A stretch of DNA of 64,000 bases from Inia geoffrensis. Taxonomy: Eukaryota; Chordata; Mammalia; Artiodactyla; Iniidae. Of this stretch, positions 32,985 to 43,420 are shown one piece after another. Within the stretch, counting starts at the first letter, position 1; each line of letters starts with the position of its first letter. The notes under the pieces are model-generated. The model worked only from the letters and a program-made list of their open reading frames with translations. It ran no database searches and was not told the origin of the DNA. The stretch is taken from positions 47,153,090 through 47,217,089 of the forward strand of contig CM070908.1 in assembly GCA_036417435.1 (NCBI GenBank), given 5' to 3'. The position numbers and the translations under genes were made by a program.

Positions 32985-34929
32985 TGGTTATCTTACTGTG
33001 TTTGGGGTCTCCTTTTTGCAGGCTGCAGGTTTATAGTTCCCGTTGTTTTTGCTGCCTGTCCCCAGTGGCTAAAGTTGCTTCAGTGGGTTGCGTAGGCTCC
33101 TGGTGGAGGGGACTAATGCCTGTATTCTGGTGGATGAGCCTGGATCTTGTCTTTCTGTTGGGCAGGTCCAAGTCTGGTGGTTTGTTTTTGGGTGTCTGTG
33201 GACTTATTATAATTTTAAGCAGCCTCTGCTAGTGGGTCGGGTTGTGTTCCTGTCTTGCTAGTTGTTTGGCAGAGGGTGTCCAGCACTGTAGCTTGCTGGT
33301 CGTTGAGTGAGGCTGGGTGTTCGCGTTGAGATGGAGATCTTTGGGAGATTTTCGTCATTTGATATTACGTGGAGCTGGGAGTTCTCTTGTGGACCAGTGT
33401 CCTGAAATTGGCTTTTCCACCTCAGAGGCACAGCACTGACTCCTGGCTGTAGCACCAAGAGCCTTTCATCCACACGGTTCGAAAAAAAGGGAGAAAAAGC
33501 CGAAAGAAAGAGGATAAAATAAAATAATTAAAATTAAAAATAATTTTTAAGACAAAAAAAAATTTTTTAAGTAAAAAAAAAAAAAAAATAGACGGATAGA
33601 ACCCTAAGACAAATGGTGAAAGCAAAGCTATACAGACAAAATCTCACACAGAAGCATACACATACACACTCACAAAAAGAGGAAAAGGGGAAGAAATAAT
33701 AAATCTTGCTCTCAAAGTCCACCTCCTCAATTTGGTATGATTCGTTGTCTATTCAGGTGTTCCACAGATGCAGAGTACATCAAGTTGATTGTGGAGATTT
33801 AATCCGCTGCTCCTGAGGCTGCTGGGAGAGATTTCCCTTCCTTTTCTCTGTTCGCACAGCTCCCGGGCCTCAGATTTGGATTTGGCCCCACCTCTGCACG
33901 TAGGTCGCCCGAGGGCGTCTGTTCTTCACTCAAACGGGATGGGGTTAAAGGAGCAGCTGAGTCAGGGGCTCTTGCTCACTCAGGCCAGGCGGGCAGGAGG
34001 GGTACGGAGTGCGGGGCCAGCCTGTGACAGCAGAGACCAGCATGACGTTGCACCAGCCTGAGGCTCGCTGTGCGTTCTCCTGGGGAAGCTGTCCCTGGAT
34101 CTCGGGACCCTGGCCGTGGCGGGCTGCACAGCCTGCCCTGAAGCGGGGTGTGGAGAGTGACCTGTGCTTGCACACAGGCTTCTTGGTGGCAACAGCAGCA
34201 ACCTTAGTGTCTCATGCCCGTCTCTGAGGTCTGTGCTGATAGCCGTGGCTCGCGGCCATCTCTGGAGGTCCTTTAAGCAGTGCTCTTAATCCCGTCTCCT
34301 TGTGCACCAGGAAACAAAGAGGGAAGAAAAAGTCTCTTGTCTCTTCGGTTGGTCCAGGCTTTTCCCCGAACTCCCTCCTGACTAGCCGTGGTGCACAAAC
34401 CCCCTGCAGGCTGTGTTCATGCCGCCAACCCCAGTCCTCTCCCTGCACTCCGACCGAAGCTCGAGCCTCAGCTCCCAGCCCCAGACCGCCCCGGCGGGTG
34501 AGCAAACTAGCCTCTCAGGCTGGTGAGTGCCAGTCAGCACCGATCCTCTGTGCGGGAATCTCTCAGATTTGCCCTCCGCACCCCTGTTGCTGTCCTCTCT
34601 TCCGCGGCTCCGAAGCTTTCCCCTCCACCACCCACAGTCTCCACCTGCGAAGGGGCTTCCTAGTGTGTGGAAACCTTTCCTCCTTCACAGCTCCCTCCCA
34701 CTGGTGCAGGTCCCATCCCTATCCTTTTGTCTCTGTTTATTCTTTTTTCTTTTGCCCCACCCAGGTACGTGGGGGAGTTTCTTACCTTTTGGGAGGTCTG
34801 AGGTCTTCTGCCAGTGTTCAGTAGGTGTTATGTAGGAGTTGTTCCATGTGTAGATGCATCTCTGATGTATCTGTGGGGAGGAAGGTGATCTCTGCATCTT
34901 ACTCTTCCGCCATCTTCCCACTCCTCTCC
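32985..34929 (-). promoter_or_regulatory. Outer L1 5' UTR, unexpanded form
   Basis: Has one copy of the ~285-bp unit (33587-33750), one clear 38-bp unit (about 34240) and A5 instead of A28. It serves as the reference for the expansions in the young copy. CpGs are partly decayed. Confidence 0.8.
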
Positions 34930-34951
34930 ATAATCTTTTATCTTGCAACTT

Positions 34952-35291
34952 TGTCTTAGTTCAAGCTGCTATAATAAAAATAACATAGACTGGGTGACTT
35001 AAATAACAAACAGTGAAAAATATTTCACAATTCTGGAAGCTGGGAAGTCTACAGTCAGGGCTGTGGAAGATCATGTGTCTGGTACGCATGCACGTCCTGG
35101 CTTGTAGACAGCTGCCTTCTCACCATTATCTTCACGTGGTGAAGATAGAGCATCATTCTCATGTCATTTCTGATAAGGGTATGAATCCCATTCATGATCC
35201 TCATCCTGAAACACCATTGCACTGGCGATTAGGTTTGAAAATATGAATTTGTGGGGGGGGGTGGGGCGGTCACAAAATTCAGTCCTTAGCA
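34952..35291 (-). mobile_element. MLT1-type LTR
   Basis: 'tgtcttagttcaagctgcta' at the start, 'catagactgggtgacttaaa' next and 'aaattcagtccttagca' at the end give the reverse-complement MLT1 layout, with a G-run near 35252. It lies 22 bases right of the outer L1 5' end. Confidence 0.8.
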
Positions 35292-35829
35292 AATTTCTAT
35301 CCATAAAAAGGGACTGACTGAAGCTTGCTTTGGTTCCAAGTTCAACATCTAGACAAGAACTCTGGCTTGGCTTGAGTCAGTTGCCCTCCTCTGTGTCCAT
35401 TACCTGCTTCCAGGGGTTGAGGTTCCATGATCGTCACAGGTGAGGTGTCTTTCTGGACCAATCAGTTATGTCCACGGGGGCAAAATTATGGGAAAAACAA
35501 TGGCATCTCCTGTGAAGTAAATAGTTAAGAAGTTTTCGGAAGAAAAAGTGTACTTTTTTCAGTAAAAAACACAGAATGCTAGGTAAACAAAGCCATAGGT
35601 GTCCACTGTGATCATCCGCCCACTCACACCAGTGATAGACTCTTCCTAGAGTCTCTCCAGAGCTCCCTCAGTCAGAAAATCCCCAAATGTATCAAGTTGC
35701 CCCCCTCCCATTTTTTCCAAATATATTCTACTTTTTAAATACAGATCCTCCCCATTTCTTGCCTGAAAAATTAGTGGTAGTTTTACCTGGTGGCACTGAC
35801 TTCTGTCTTCACCATCCCTCATGTAACTA
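35292..35829. other. No recognised feature
   Basis: No gene or repeat recognised. Confidence 0.45.
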
Positions 35830-35985
35830 TCAGAATGAACTTTCTAAAACACAAGTCTGATCATACTTTCAAGATTCTCCATCATCCAGAGAATAAAGTT
35901 CCAAATCTAACATAGAAGGCAACGTCCCTCCTAACGAAGCTTGAGGTCACTTCTCCAGGCTCGTCTCCACTGATTCCTAATTTAT
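35830..35985 (+). mobile_element. L2 fragment
   Basis: 'acacaagtctgatcatactt', 'agaataaagttccaaatcta' and 'cttctccaggctcgtctcc' follow the L2 3' region order. Confidence 0.65.
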
Positions 35986-37384
35986 TCATATTCCAGTGTT
36001 TCAACTTGCTTCTTTTGGAAATGCACCCAGATGGCTCACCCAGCAAATACAAGGAACACTTGCTTAACTGCAGAGCTTTAGAAGTTAGCAAGATAATTCT
36101 GGAGAACTCCTTCTTCAGCTGTTGATAGGGACCTGATTTTACACAGAACTTGAGAGAGAAATAGATGGAGAGACACACTAGTTTACCCTTCCTTTCTTTT
36201 TGCAGCTGAGATACTGAGTCCAAGGAGAATAAATTCACTTTATCTATGTGCTGGTGAGCAAGAGTCCAGTCTTCTGACTCCCATTCCAATGACCCCAATC
36301 CAGTAAGAAGTGACAACAGTTCTTATGGTTATAAGAAGAGTCAACAAGGGAGGGAGGGAATACAGCTACAGGGAGAAAAGATCCAGAAAAAAAGGAGGAT
36401 GTGCCTTCATTTTCCAGAATCATCCTTCACCCCAAAATGTAAGAATAAACAAGAAAAGCTTAAGAAGGATGGGGAAAAGAGGGGCCTGGCATTCATACAG
36501 GAAGTGGAGGCATAAAGAAGAAGAAAGGAGCAATGGCTAGTTTAAGAAATCATCTCCTCTGAATGGGGTGGGTCCAGGGCCAGGAACAAAGGGCCCAGAT
36601 GGTTTTAATGACCAGGCTTTGCCTTTCTCCTTTCCTCTGGCTACAGCAGGAACTGTCAGAAGGGAAGGGCCTTATCTCATCAGTGATCTGCCTCCCAGGT
36701 TCCCACTGGTGCCTCAGACATTCTTCACTGAGCCTGGGTCCCAAACCTCACACCCGAAGCCTTACAGTAGGAAGCCTGCTCACCCATTCCCAGAGCTGCC
36801 CAGTGTTCAGAAATGTGGTAGGATTTATAAGAAGAATAATTCTCAGCCTTGGAAGTCTCTTTTGGTCCTTTCCATCATTTACTTAAAAATGTAAACCATA
36901 GTGGAATATGATTTCTGGATTGTCTGGATAAAGAAATAATTGTTAATATTTGTGAGGAAAAAAAAAAACCAACTCTAACGTGTTGTCAAAAAGAATACTT
37001 AGAATACATTTGACTCTGGGGAAAAGAATTGGTAAACTTCACCTAGAAATAATTCTCCTCTCTTTCCTTCTTGTTACCTTCCCCCAACAAAAGTTGAATT
37101 ATTAAGAGATGCAAATGTTGTGGTTACCTGCAAATATTGAAATATTCACAAAAATTTTACCCCATAACAGCAAAGCAAAAAAGTAACTCCAGGAGTTCTG
37201 AAATGAATCATTAGCCTTCCACAGATCTACCCAAACTCTTTTTCCAACACTTGAGCTAATACCAGTATCATGAGATCCCAGACTGTGTTCTTCTTTTTGT
37301 TAGTTTGGAAAGAATGACTAATCCCTGCATACTATTCTTAGGCTCTGTTATTTGGCCAATTTAGAAAGAATGGACTAATACTAA
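35986..37384. other. No recognised gene or repeat
   Basis: Open frames up to 144 codons (35882-36316, minus) run through the L2 fragment and show no domain. Nothing else supported. Confidence 0.4.
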
Positions 37385-37555
37385 TAATATCCAATGTTTA
37401 CAGCACATTCACAGTTTACAAATCCTTTTTCCATTTAATTCTCACAGCAGTTCCCAGATGAAGTAACTTGCCTTGGCTCATCTGTAACTAAGTGGCAGAG
37501 CTAGGATATAAACACAGGTCTTCCGAATCCAGCCTTTGGTTTTAACTGTGCACAA
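37385..37555 (-). mobile_element. MIR SINE
   Basis: 'tttccatttaattctcacag', 'actaagtggcagagctagga' and 'aacacaggtcttccgaatcc' are reverse-complement MIR. Confidence 0.75.
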
Positions 37556-38276
37556 GACGCGGTAGGTAATGGCAGCTGCTGTAACTAAGAGCCTTCATGT
37601 TTCAGTAAAGTTTTTCTTGTTCTTGTCAGAACAATGTGGTTGATGGCGCTGGGGATTCTGCCCTATATAGTCACATAGGGATTCATGTTCATTCCACCTG
37701 TGCATCAGTGTCCTCCAAATGTGGTTTCCAAAGCCCTTGGAGGATGGGAGAGAATGGGAGATCACACACGGGAGAGATTTATGGTCTAGGCTGGTGGTGG
37801 AGCACAGTACTTCCACCCAGGTTCTTTCCACCAGACTATCATCTCAGCAAGGGAGGCCAAGATGTAATTCAGCTGTTTTCCCAGATTCACAAGCTTTGGG
37901 ACAGTGGATTTGAGAGCTTTGTCTTTAGTACTTTGGCTTTATCAAGGCTCCATGAATTCCCTTCAGCTGGGGAGATATTTATTTTTATTCCCTTCCAGTA
38001 TCTTTTCCCTCCTTTAAACTTCCAGAATTTCTTTCTATCCCTATTCCTAGTCCTTTCTTGGAGGTTGTTTTGAGATCTATTTTCTTCTTTTCTTTTAACT
38101 TTTCATCTATGAATTTGTCTTTGCCCTCATGAATCATAAGCTCTTTAAAGACAAAAATGCGATGAAATTAAGGTGTGATAAAGCATGATGGACCTGGATG
38201 CCTGCTGTAGAGTTTAGACATCATTCTGTAGGCACTGATGTGAACCATGAGAACTTTCTGAGGTTGGATGGATAAA
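37556..38276. other. No recognised feature
   Basis: A 145-codon plus-strand frame (37636-38073) has no recognisable motif. No repeat recognised. Confidence 0.4.
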
Positions 38277-38312
38277 ATAATAATGATAATAATGATGATA
38301 ATAATAATGAGT
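38277..38312 (+). repeat. (AAT/GAT)n microsatellite
   Basis: Trinucleotide run of AAT, AATGAT and GAT units directly before a MIR. Confidence 0.85.
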
Positions 38313-38490
38313 ACTAGTGGCAATAATAACTAATGTTTATTAAGCACTTATATGCTAAACTTTGCACAAAGCATCTTTCATAAATTATTTTATTTAATCC
38401 TAATAATAACCTATGAAAAGGGTACTGTTACTACTCCCTAAGGTTTAGAAAGGTTAATATACTTGCTCAAGTTACACAGATCTTGAATCT
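38313..38490 (-). mobile_element. MIR SINE
   Basis: 'ctaatgtttattaagcactt', 'attttatttaatcctaataa' and 'tttagaaaggttaatatact' match reverse-complement MIR. Confidence 0.78.
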
Positions 38491-38928
38491 CCAAATTCCA
38501 TGCTTTTTTGCCACCAGAGCTGGGTTTAGAAACATAACTCTGGAGGAAGTGTGGAGGGCTGATTGGTTGCTAAAAATATTAGAAGTAGGGCCGCTCTTAG
38601 TTGAGGATTTTGTTAGCTTTTACAAAAAAAGAAAAGGAAAGAAGTTTCCTTCTCCACAAAAATTTGTTTCAATTTATTGATTCAAGATAACTGTCAGAGC
38701 ATGGCGGGAACTGATCTGAAAGCTGGGGATCAGGCAGTGAAACAGACTTCCCTGTCCTCACAGAACTTGCAGGTAAGTGGGGGAGACAGAAATTAATCAA
38801 AGAATTATGTATATATCATTGGAAACTGCCATGTGCTCTGACAGAAAAGCACAAGGTGTGAAGAACGCATATTCCATGAAAATAATATACTTTGGCAGAC
38901 ATGGATCCTACTTCAGAAAGTAACCCCT

Positions 38929-39213
38929 CACAGACATAGAAAACAAACTTATGGTTACCAAAGGAGAGGGGTAGGGGAGGGATAAATTTAGAATTTGGGA
39001 CTAACAGATACACATTATTATAAATAACATAGATAAACAACAAGGACCTACTGTATAGCACAGGGAATTATATTCAGTACCTTGTGATAACCTATAATGG
39101 AAAATAATCTGAAAAAGAATATATGTACATATATGTATAACTGAATCATTTGCAGTATACCTGAAACATTGAAAATAAACTATAATTCAATTTAAAAAAT
39201 TAAAATTAAAAAA
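38929..39213 (+). mobile_element. 5'-truncated cetartiodactyl L1 (3' UTR), with target duplication
   Basis: 'gaacaaggacctactgt'-type text occurs as 'acaacaaggacctactgtat' (about 39037-39056), then 'gtataactgaatcattt' and an A-rich end. The flanks 'agaaagtaacccct' (38915-38928) and 'agaaagtagtccct' (39214-39227) match at 12 of 14 bases. Confidence 0.82.
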
Positions 39214-39227
39214 AGAAAGTAGTCCCT

Positions 39228-39559
39228 CTACTGAGAATCCAGGTAGCCAATGAAAACTGGGCAACCAGTGGAAACCTAGCATGTTCTAATATCTTTTGAA
39301 ACGTAGGAAGTCTGTAACTAAGCTCTGGTTCCTTCCCTACCATTGAATTTCCCATCTTAGTTAATGGAAACAACATCTTCCCAGTTGTCTCAGGCCAAAC
39401 ACTGTACTCTTCTTGACGCCTCTCTTTTTCTCATTACTTGGGTGGATTCCTCAGCAGATGCTGCTGCCTTTGTCCTGACAACATGTGGTGTCCCATCAGT
39501 GCTCAGCATCGCCCCTGCTACCACCTGCTCCAAGCCACTATCCCCTCGAGGGGCTATTG
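39228..39559. other. No recognised feature
   Basis: Probably the diverged start of the neighbouring L2, but not clear enough to include. Confidence 0.4.
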
Positions 39560-40135
39560 GGTGGCCTCTCTGCTTTCACTCTTGTTCCCACAGTCTTTTC
39601 TCAACAGTGACCTTGTTGAGATATGTCACATCATGTCACCTCTCTGCTTGGAACGCTCCACCAGCTGCCTGTCTCATTCAGAGGAAGGTCTAAGGCCTCA
39701 CAATGACCCACAAGGCTCTTTGAGACCCAGGATCCTTCCCCAATTTCTCTGCTCACTTCTTGGGCCTCTCTTGCAGCTATTCTCTGCCTCTTTTATTCTC
39801 CTCCAGCCACACTGGCCTGCTTGCTATTTCTTAAACCTCCCTGACTCACCTCACCGCAGGGCCTTTGTACTTGCTGTTCCATCTGCCTGGAAATCTTCAC
39901 CCTGCTCCCACCTTAACTCTCACCTCCTGTCCTCCCTTCCTGTTCCACAGTAACTCTTACCTTCTCACACTGTGTCTTCTGGTCAGTTCTTTTGTCTGTC
40001 ATCTGTATCCACCACCTCTAGAATGTAAGCACTATTGTTCTTATTCATTGTCATGATGCTGTGATGCTTTAGCATTGAAAACAGTATCTGCCACATGGTA
40101 GAAACTCATTAATCAGTTTTTAAATAAATTAACTT
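39560..40135 (+). mobile_element. L2 LINE 3' region
   Basis: 'ccagccacactggcctgctt', 'cagggcctttgtacttgctg', 'tgttccatctgcctggaaat', 'ctagaatgtaagcactattg' and 'cacatggtagaaactcatta' appear in L2 order. The 171-codon open frame through it (39438-39953) is a by-product of the low-stop composition. Confidence 0.85.
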
Positions 40136-41324
40136 TAAAATGTTGAGGGCTTGTTCTGCAAGGCACTTGGCCATTGCATAAGCTCAAGCTGGGGAAGAGA
40201 GGAGGTCAGGCCCAGGCCCCTGTGTCATCCTTGGATGGCAGACAGCAAAACACTGAGATATACCCCCTTTGGGATGGACATTGTGATAGTTATTTCAGCC
40301 AACCCTTCAGGAATGAAAGTCTTATCTTCTCAGTGCAGCCCCTTTGGGGATCCCCTGAGCCAAAGAGAGGGCCCCCCCCAACATCACACCCCCTACCAGC
40401 TGCCCAAACCCAGCGACTGACTGATGTGGGATATAAAGACCCTGCCCTCCTGCCCCTGTCCAGAGCAGCTCTGGACTCTCCTGTCTTTGGAACTCCCTTT
40501 GGGGTTGGCTGAGGCCATCACTGGGCCAGAGTGGCTGTTTGACCTGTCCCTCTGCCCAAATATGCTTCATGTCCTTCCCTTCCCCAGTGTGGATGCTCGT
40601 GAACACAAGCTCCATCACAGACTGTGCTTTCAAGGAACCCATCTGTAACACCCCTCAAAGCAAGATGCATCTCTGTTTCTGATATTGATACTCACAAATA
40701 GTGAGCCTTTGTCATTACAGGCAAAATCAGACTGTCTCCTAGAAAAGACAATTGGATTCATACCGGCTGAGAGGTTAGTCACCTCTGAACTCACAAAAGT
40801 AATGGCATGTTATTAAGGAGGAAATATAAAACGTATCCAAGCAACTCTAAAGAAAGAGGGTGTTATCACTGGGAATTTGGGAATTTAGTGTCAGCACAGG
40901 TAACATATCTGCTTTTAATTGAGACCTCCTAAAGATAGTTCATGTCCCTTTATGAGGTTGCTGGGAAGGTGTGGTCTTCTCTGAACCTTGACATCCAAAA
41001 ACAGTGAGGGTCAGTGGAGTCTAACTGGGCTAGGGAAGGGTGAAGAGGGCCGTCACAGGCTTTTATTCATGCCTCTGTGTCATTTCAACATATCAGGAGA
41101 AAATGTTGAGGTTTATTTTTCCAATACAAGTGAACAGAATATTTAGAGACTAAAACATCAAATGCATGCCTTCTTAAGAAGTGGATGCAGGAGCCGCCAC
41201 TGACAGCGCCTGATGATCCCTGCTCCTGTCCTTGCCACCTGCTGCTGCTTCCCTGCAAGACAAACCCCAGCATGTATTGAACCGCCTTAGAAGCTGCTTC
41301 TCATGCTTTTTGCTGATAATATAA
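40136..41324. other. No recognised gene or repeat
   Basis: GC-richer sequence (about 40150-40660) without a recognisable domain or splice pattern. The 109-112-codon frames overlap on both strands, which argues against real coding. Confidence 0.4.
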
Positions 41325-41620
41325 AGACCAAATTCCTTACCACACTGTCGAATGCCGTTCACAATCCAACCACAACCAAACAGTGCAGGTTCCACATTAA
41401 TTCTTAGAACATTCTCTCCTCCCTGCCCCCCATCTTTCAGAATCACTTCCAGTTCCTTAAAGAAGCTCAACCCATCCCAGCTTTTTGTTTTGGCATTTGC
41501 TAACTCCCCGTTCCCTCTTCCTCTACTTCTGCCCATCTTCACCTCTCCTCAACCCAAGGCATGATTCATTATTTTCACCTTTGTTCTCATGCAGCACCTT
41601 GTTTTATCACTTTTCTAGCT
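41325..41620 (+). mobile_element. L2 fragment
   Basis: 'agaccaaattccttaccaca', 'gttcacaatccaaccacaac' and 'ttgttctcatgcagcacct' are in L2 order but quite diverged. Confidence 0.6.
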
Positions 41621-41769
41621 TTTTTCTTTATTTAAAAAAATTTATAGTATTAATACGTAAGCATGCTTATGTATTAATACTGTAAAGTGTAAAAGTACTT
41701 AGAGTGGCAAGTATGGATCCCTTCACCCATATTTTGATTCAGAAGTTGGTTGATGGTAGGTGCAACTAG

Positions 41770-42195
41770 ACATGATCATACTAAGTGAAGTAAGTCAGAA
41801 AGAGAAAGACAAATACCATATTATACCACTTATATGTAGAATCTAAAATATGGCACAAATGAACTTATCTATGGAACAGAAACAGACTTACAGGCATAGA
41901 GAACAAACTTGTGGTTGCCAAGGGGGAGGGAGTTGGGGGGAAGGATGGAGTGGGAGGTTGGAATTAGCAGATGCAAACTATTATATAGAGAACGGATAAA
42001 CAACAAGGTCCTCCTGTATAGCACAGGGAACTATATTCAACATCCTGTGATAAACCACAATGGAAAAGAATATGAAAAAGAATATATATATATATGTATA
42101 ACTGAATCACTTTGCTGTATAGCAGTAATTAGCACAACATTGTAAATCAACTATACTTCAATAATAGTATTAATAATAATAAAAATATAGAAAAC
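41770..42195 (+). mobile_element. 5'-truncated cetartiodactyl L1 (3' UTR and end of ORF2)
   Basis: 'aagtaagtcagaaagagaaa' (end of ORF2), 'cttgtggttgccaaggggga', 'acaacaaggtcctcctgtat' and 'cactttgctgtatagcagta' lead to an A-rich end with AATA repeats. The layout equals the 3' part of the L1 nest's family. Confidence 0.88.
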
Positions 42196-42303
42196 AAAAA
42201 AAGAAGTTGACGGGAGCAGGAGAGGAACACAGTCAGCTGTTCAATATATCATTCAGTGTACTTTTCTATATCTTAACTATTTCATTAAAAAGTGACACTT
42301 TCA

Positions 42304-42518
42304 GGCTTCCCTGGTGGCTCAGTGGTTGAGAGTCCACCTGCAGACGCAGGGGACACGGGTTCGTGCCCTGGTCTGGGAAGGTCCCATATGTCACGGAGCG
42401 GCTGGGCCTGTGAGCCATGGCCGCTAAGCCTGCGCGTCTGGAGCCTGTGCTCCGCAATGGGAGAGGCCACAGCAGAGAGAGGCCCGCGTACTGCAAAAAA
42501 AAAAAAAAAAAAAAAAAA
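42304..42518 (+). mobile_element. Young cetacean SINE (CHR family), plus orientation
   Basis: The head 'ggcttccctggtggctcagt' contains box A (tggctcagtgg). Box B 'gggttcgtgcc' is near 42358, and a pure A24 tail spans 42495-42518. The flanks 'aaaaagtgacactttc' (42287-42302) and 'aaaaagtgacgctttc' (42514-42529) match at 15 of 16. This is the clearest view of the tRNA-derived polymerase III promoter in this window. Confidence 0.95.
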
Positions 42519-42684
42519 GTGACGCTTTCCTTTCCTTTGCTACTGATCCTCTTTGCAAGAAAAAACTGTTAACAGTTTGTTGTGTACTCATTTTTCTAGA
42601 CATATTGCTGTGTCCAACCATGGAAATACACACATACACATGCAATTATTTTTTATTCAAATGGAATCATACTATACCTATAGT

Positions 42685-43420
42685 TTCATAATTTTAAAAA
42701 ATTCATAGACTTTATTTCTTAGAGCAGTTTTAGGTTTAGAGAAAATTAAGCAGATAGTAGAGAGGGTTCCCATTTACTCCCCTTCCCCATGGTTTCCCCT
42801 ATTATTAACACCTTGGTTCCTTCCTCTGTGTGGTACATTTGTTATAATAATGACCCAACATGAATACATTATTATTAACTAAAGTCCACAGTTTACATTA
42901 GGTTCACTCTGTTGTATGGTTCCAGTTCTGTGCGTTTGCCAGATACACAATGTCACGTATCCACCACTACAGAATAGTGTCACCTCCCTGAAAACCCCTG
43001 TGCTCTACCTATCACCCCTCCCCCACCTCAGCTCCTGGCAACCACTGCTCTTTTTACTGTCTTTGTACTTTTACCTTTTCCAGAATGTCACATGGTTGGA
43101 ATCACACAGTATGTTTCCTTTTCAGGCTGGCCTCTTTCACTTAACAATGCACACTTATGGCTCCTCCATGTCTTTTCATGGCTGTAATTAATTAAAAAAA
43201 TTTTTTTTTATAATTAATTTTAAAAAAACTGACATCAATGTTTTCCCACATCTTTACGTGTGTATATCTACCTTTACTCTTTAATAGCTACATAAGTCTT
43301 TCATAATGTGATTGTACAAGATTCTTTATCTGTTTCCTTCCTGGCGGACACGTAAGTTTTTTCCTGTTTTCTAATTGTCTATTTACATATCTTTGTCTCC
43401 CACTAAACTTTGTACTCCTT
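42685..43420 (-). mobile_element. Old L1 (L1M-type) 3' region
   Basis: 'tagagcagttttaggtttag', 'cacaatgtcacgtatccacc', 'gctcctggcaaccactgctc' and 'gaatgtcacatggttggaat' form the reverse-complement layout of old L1M 3' UTRs. No coding frame. Confidence 0.78.

Larger units (their letters stand above)
28181..34929 (-). mobile_element. Outer L1, 5' part (old, inactive)
   Basis: Together with 19205-19741 this forms a nearly complete L1 of the same lineage as the young one. It has the 5' end (GGAGAGGAGTGGGAAGATGG near 34929), a 5' UTR of about 1.9 kb, ORF1 and ORF2 remnants. It is interrupted by a SINE (28511-28712). Frameshifts and substitutions break both frames. I found no target duplication for this older insertion. 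Confidence 0.92.

Noticed and set aside
34300..34824. 174-codon plus-strand frame in the outer L1 5' UTR
   Set aside because: It begins at TTG, is antisense to an L1 leader, and has no full-length equivalent in the young copy.
19205..34929. Duplication of one L1 by segmental duplication
   Set aside because: The two copies differ in age and leader structure, and the inner one is bracketed by a 14-bp target duplication and poly-A. Insertion explains it better.
39438..39953. 171-codon plus-strand frame
   Set aside because: It lies within an L2 LINE 3' region, which is non-coding there.
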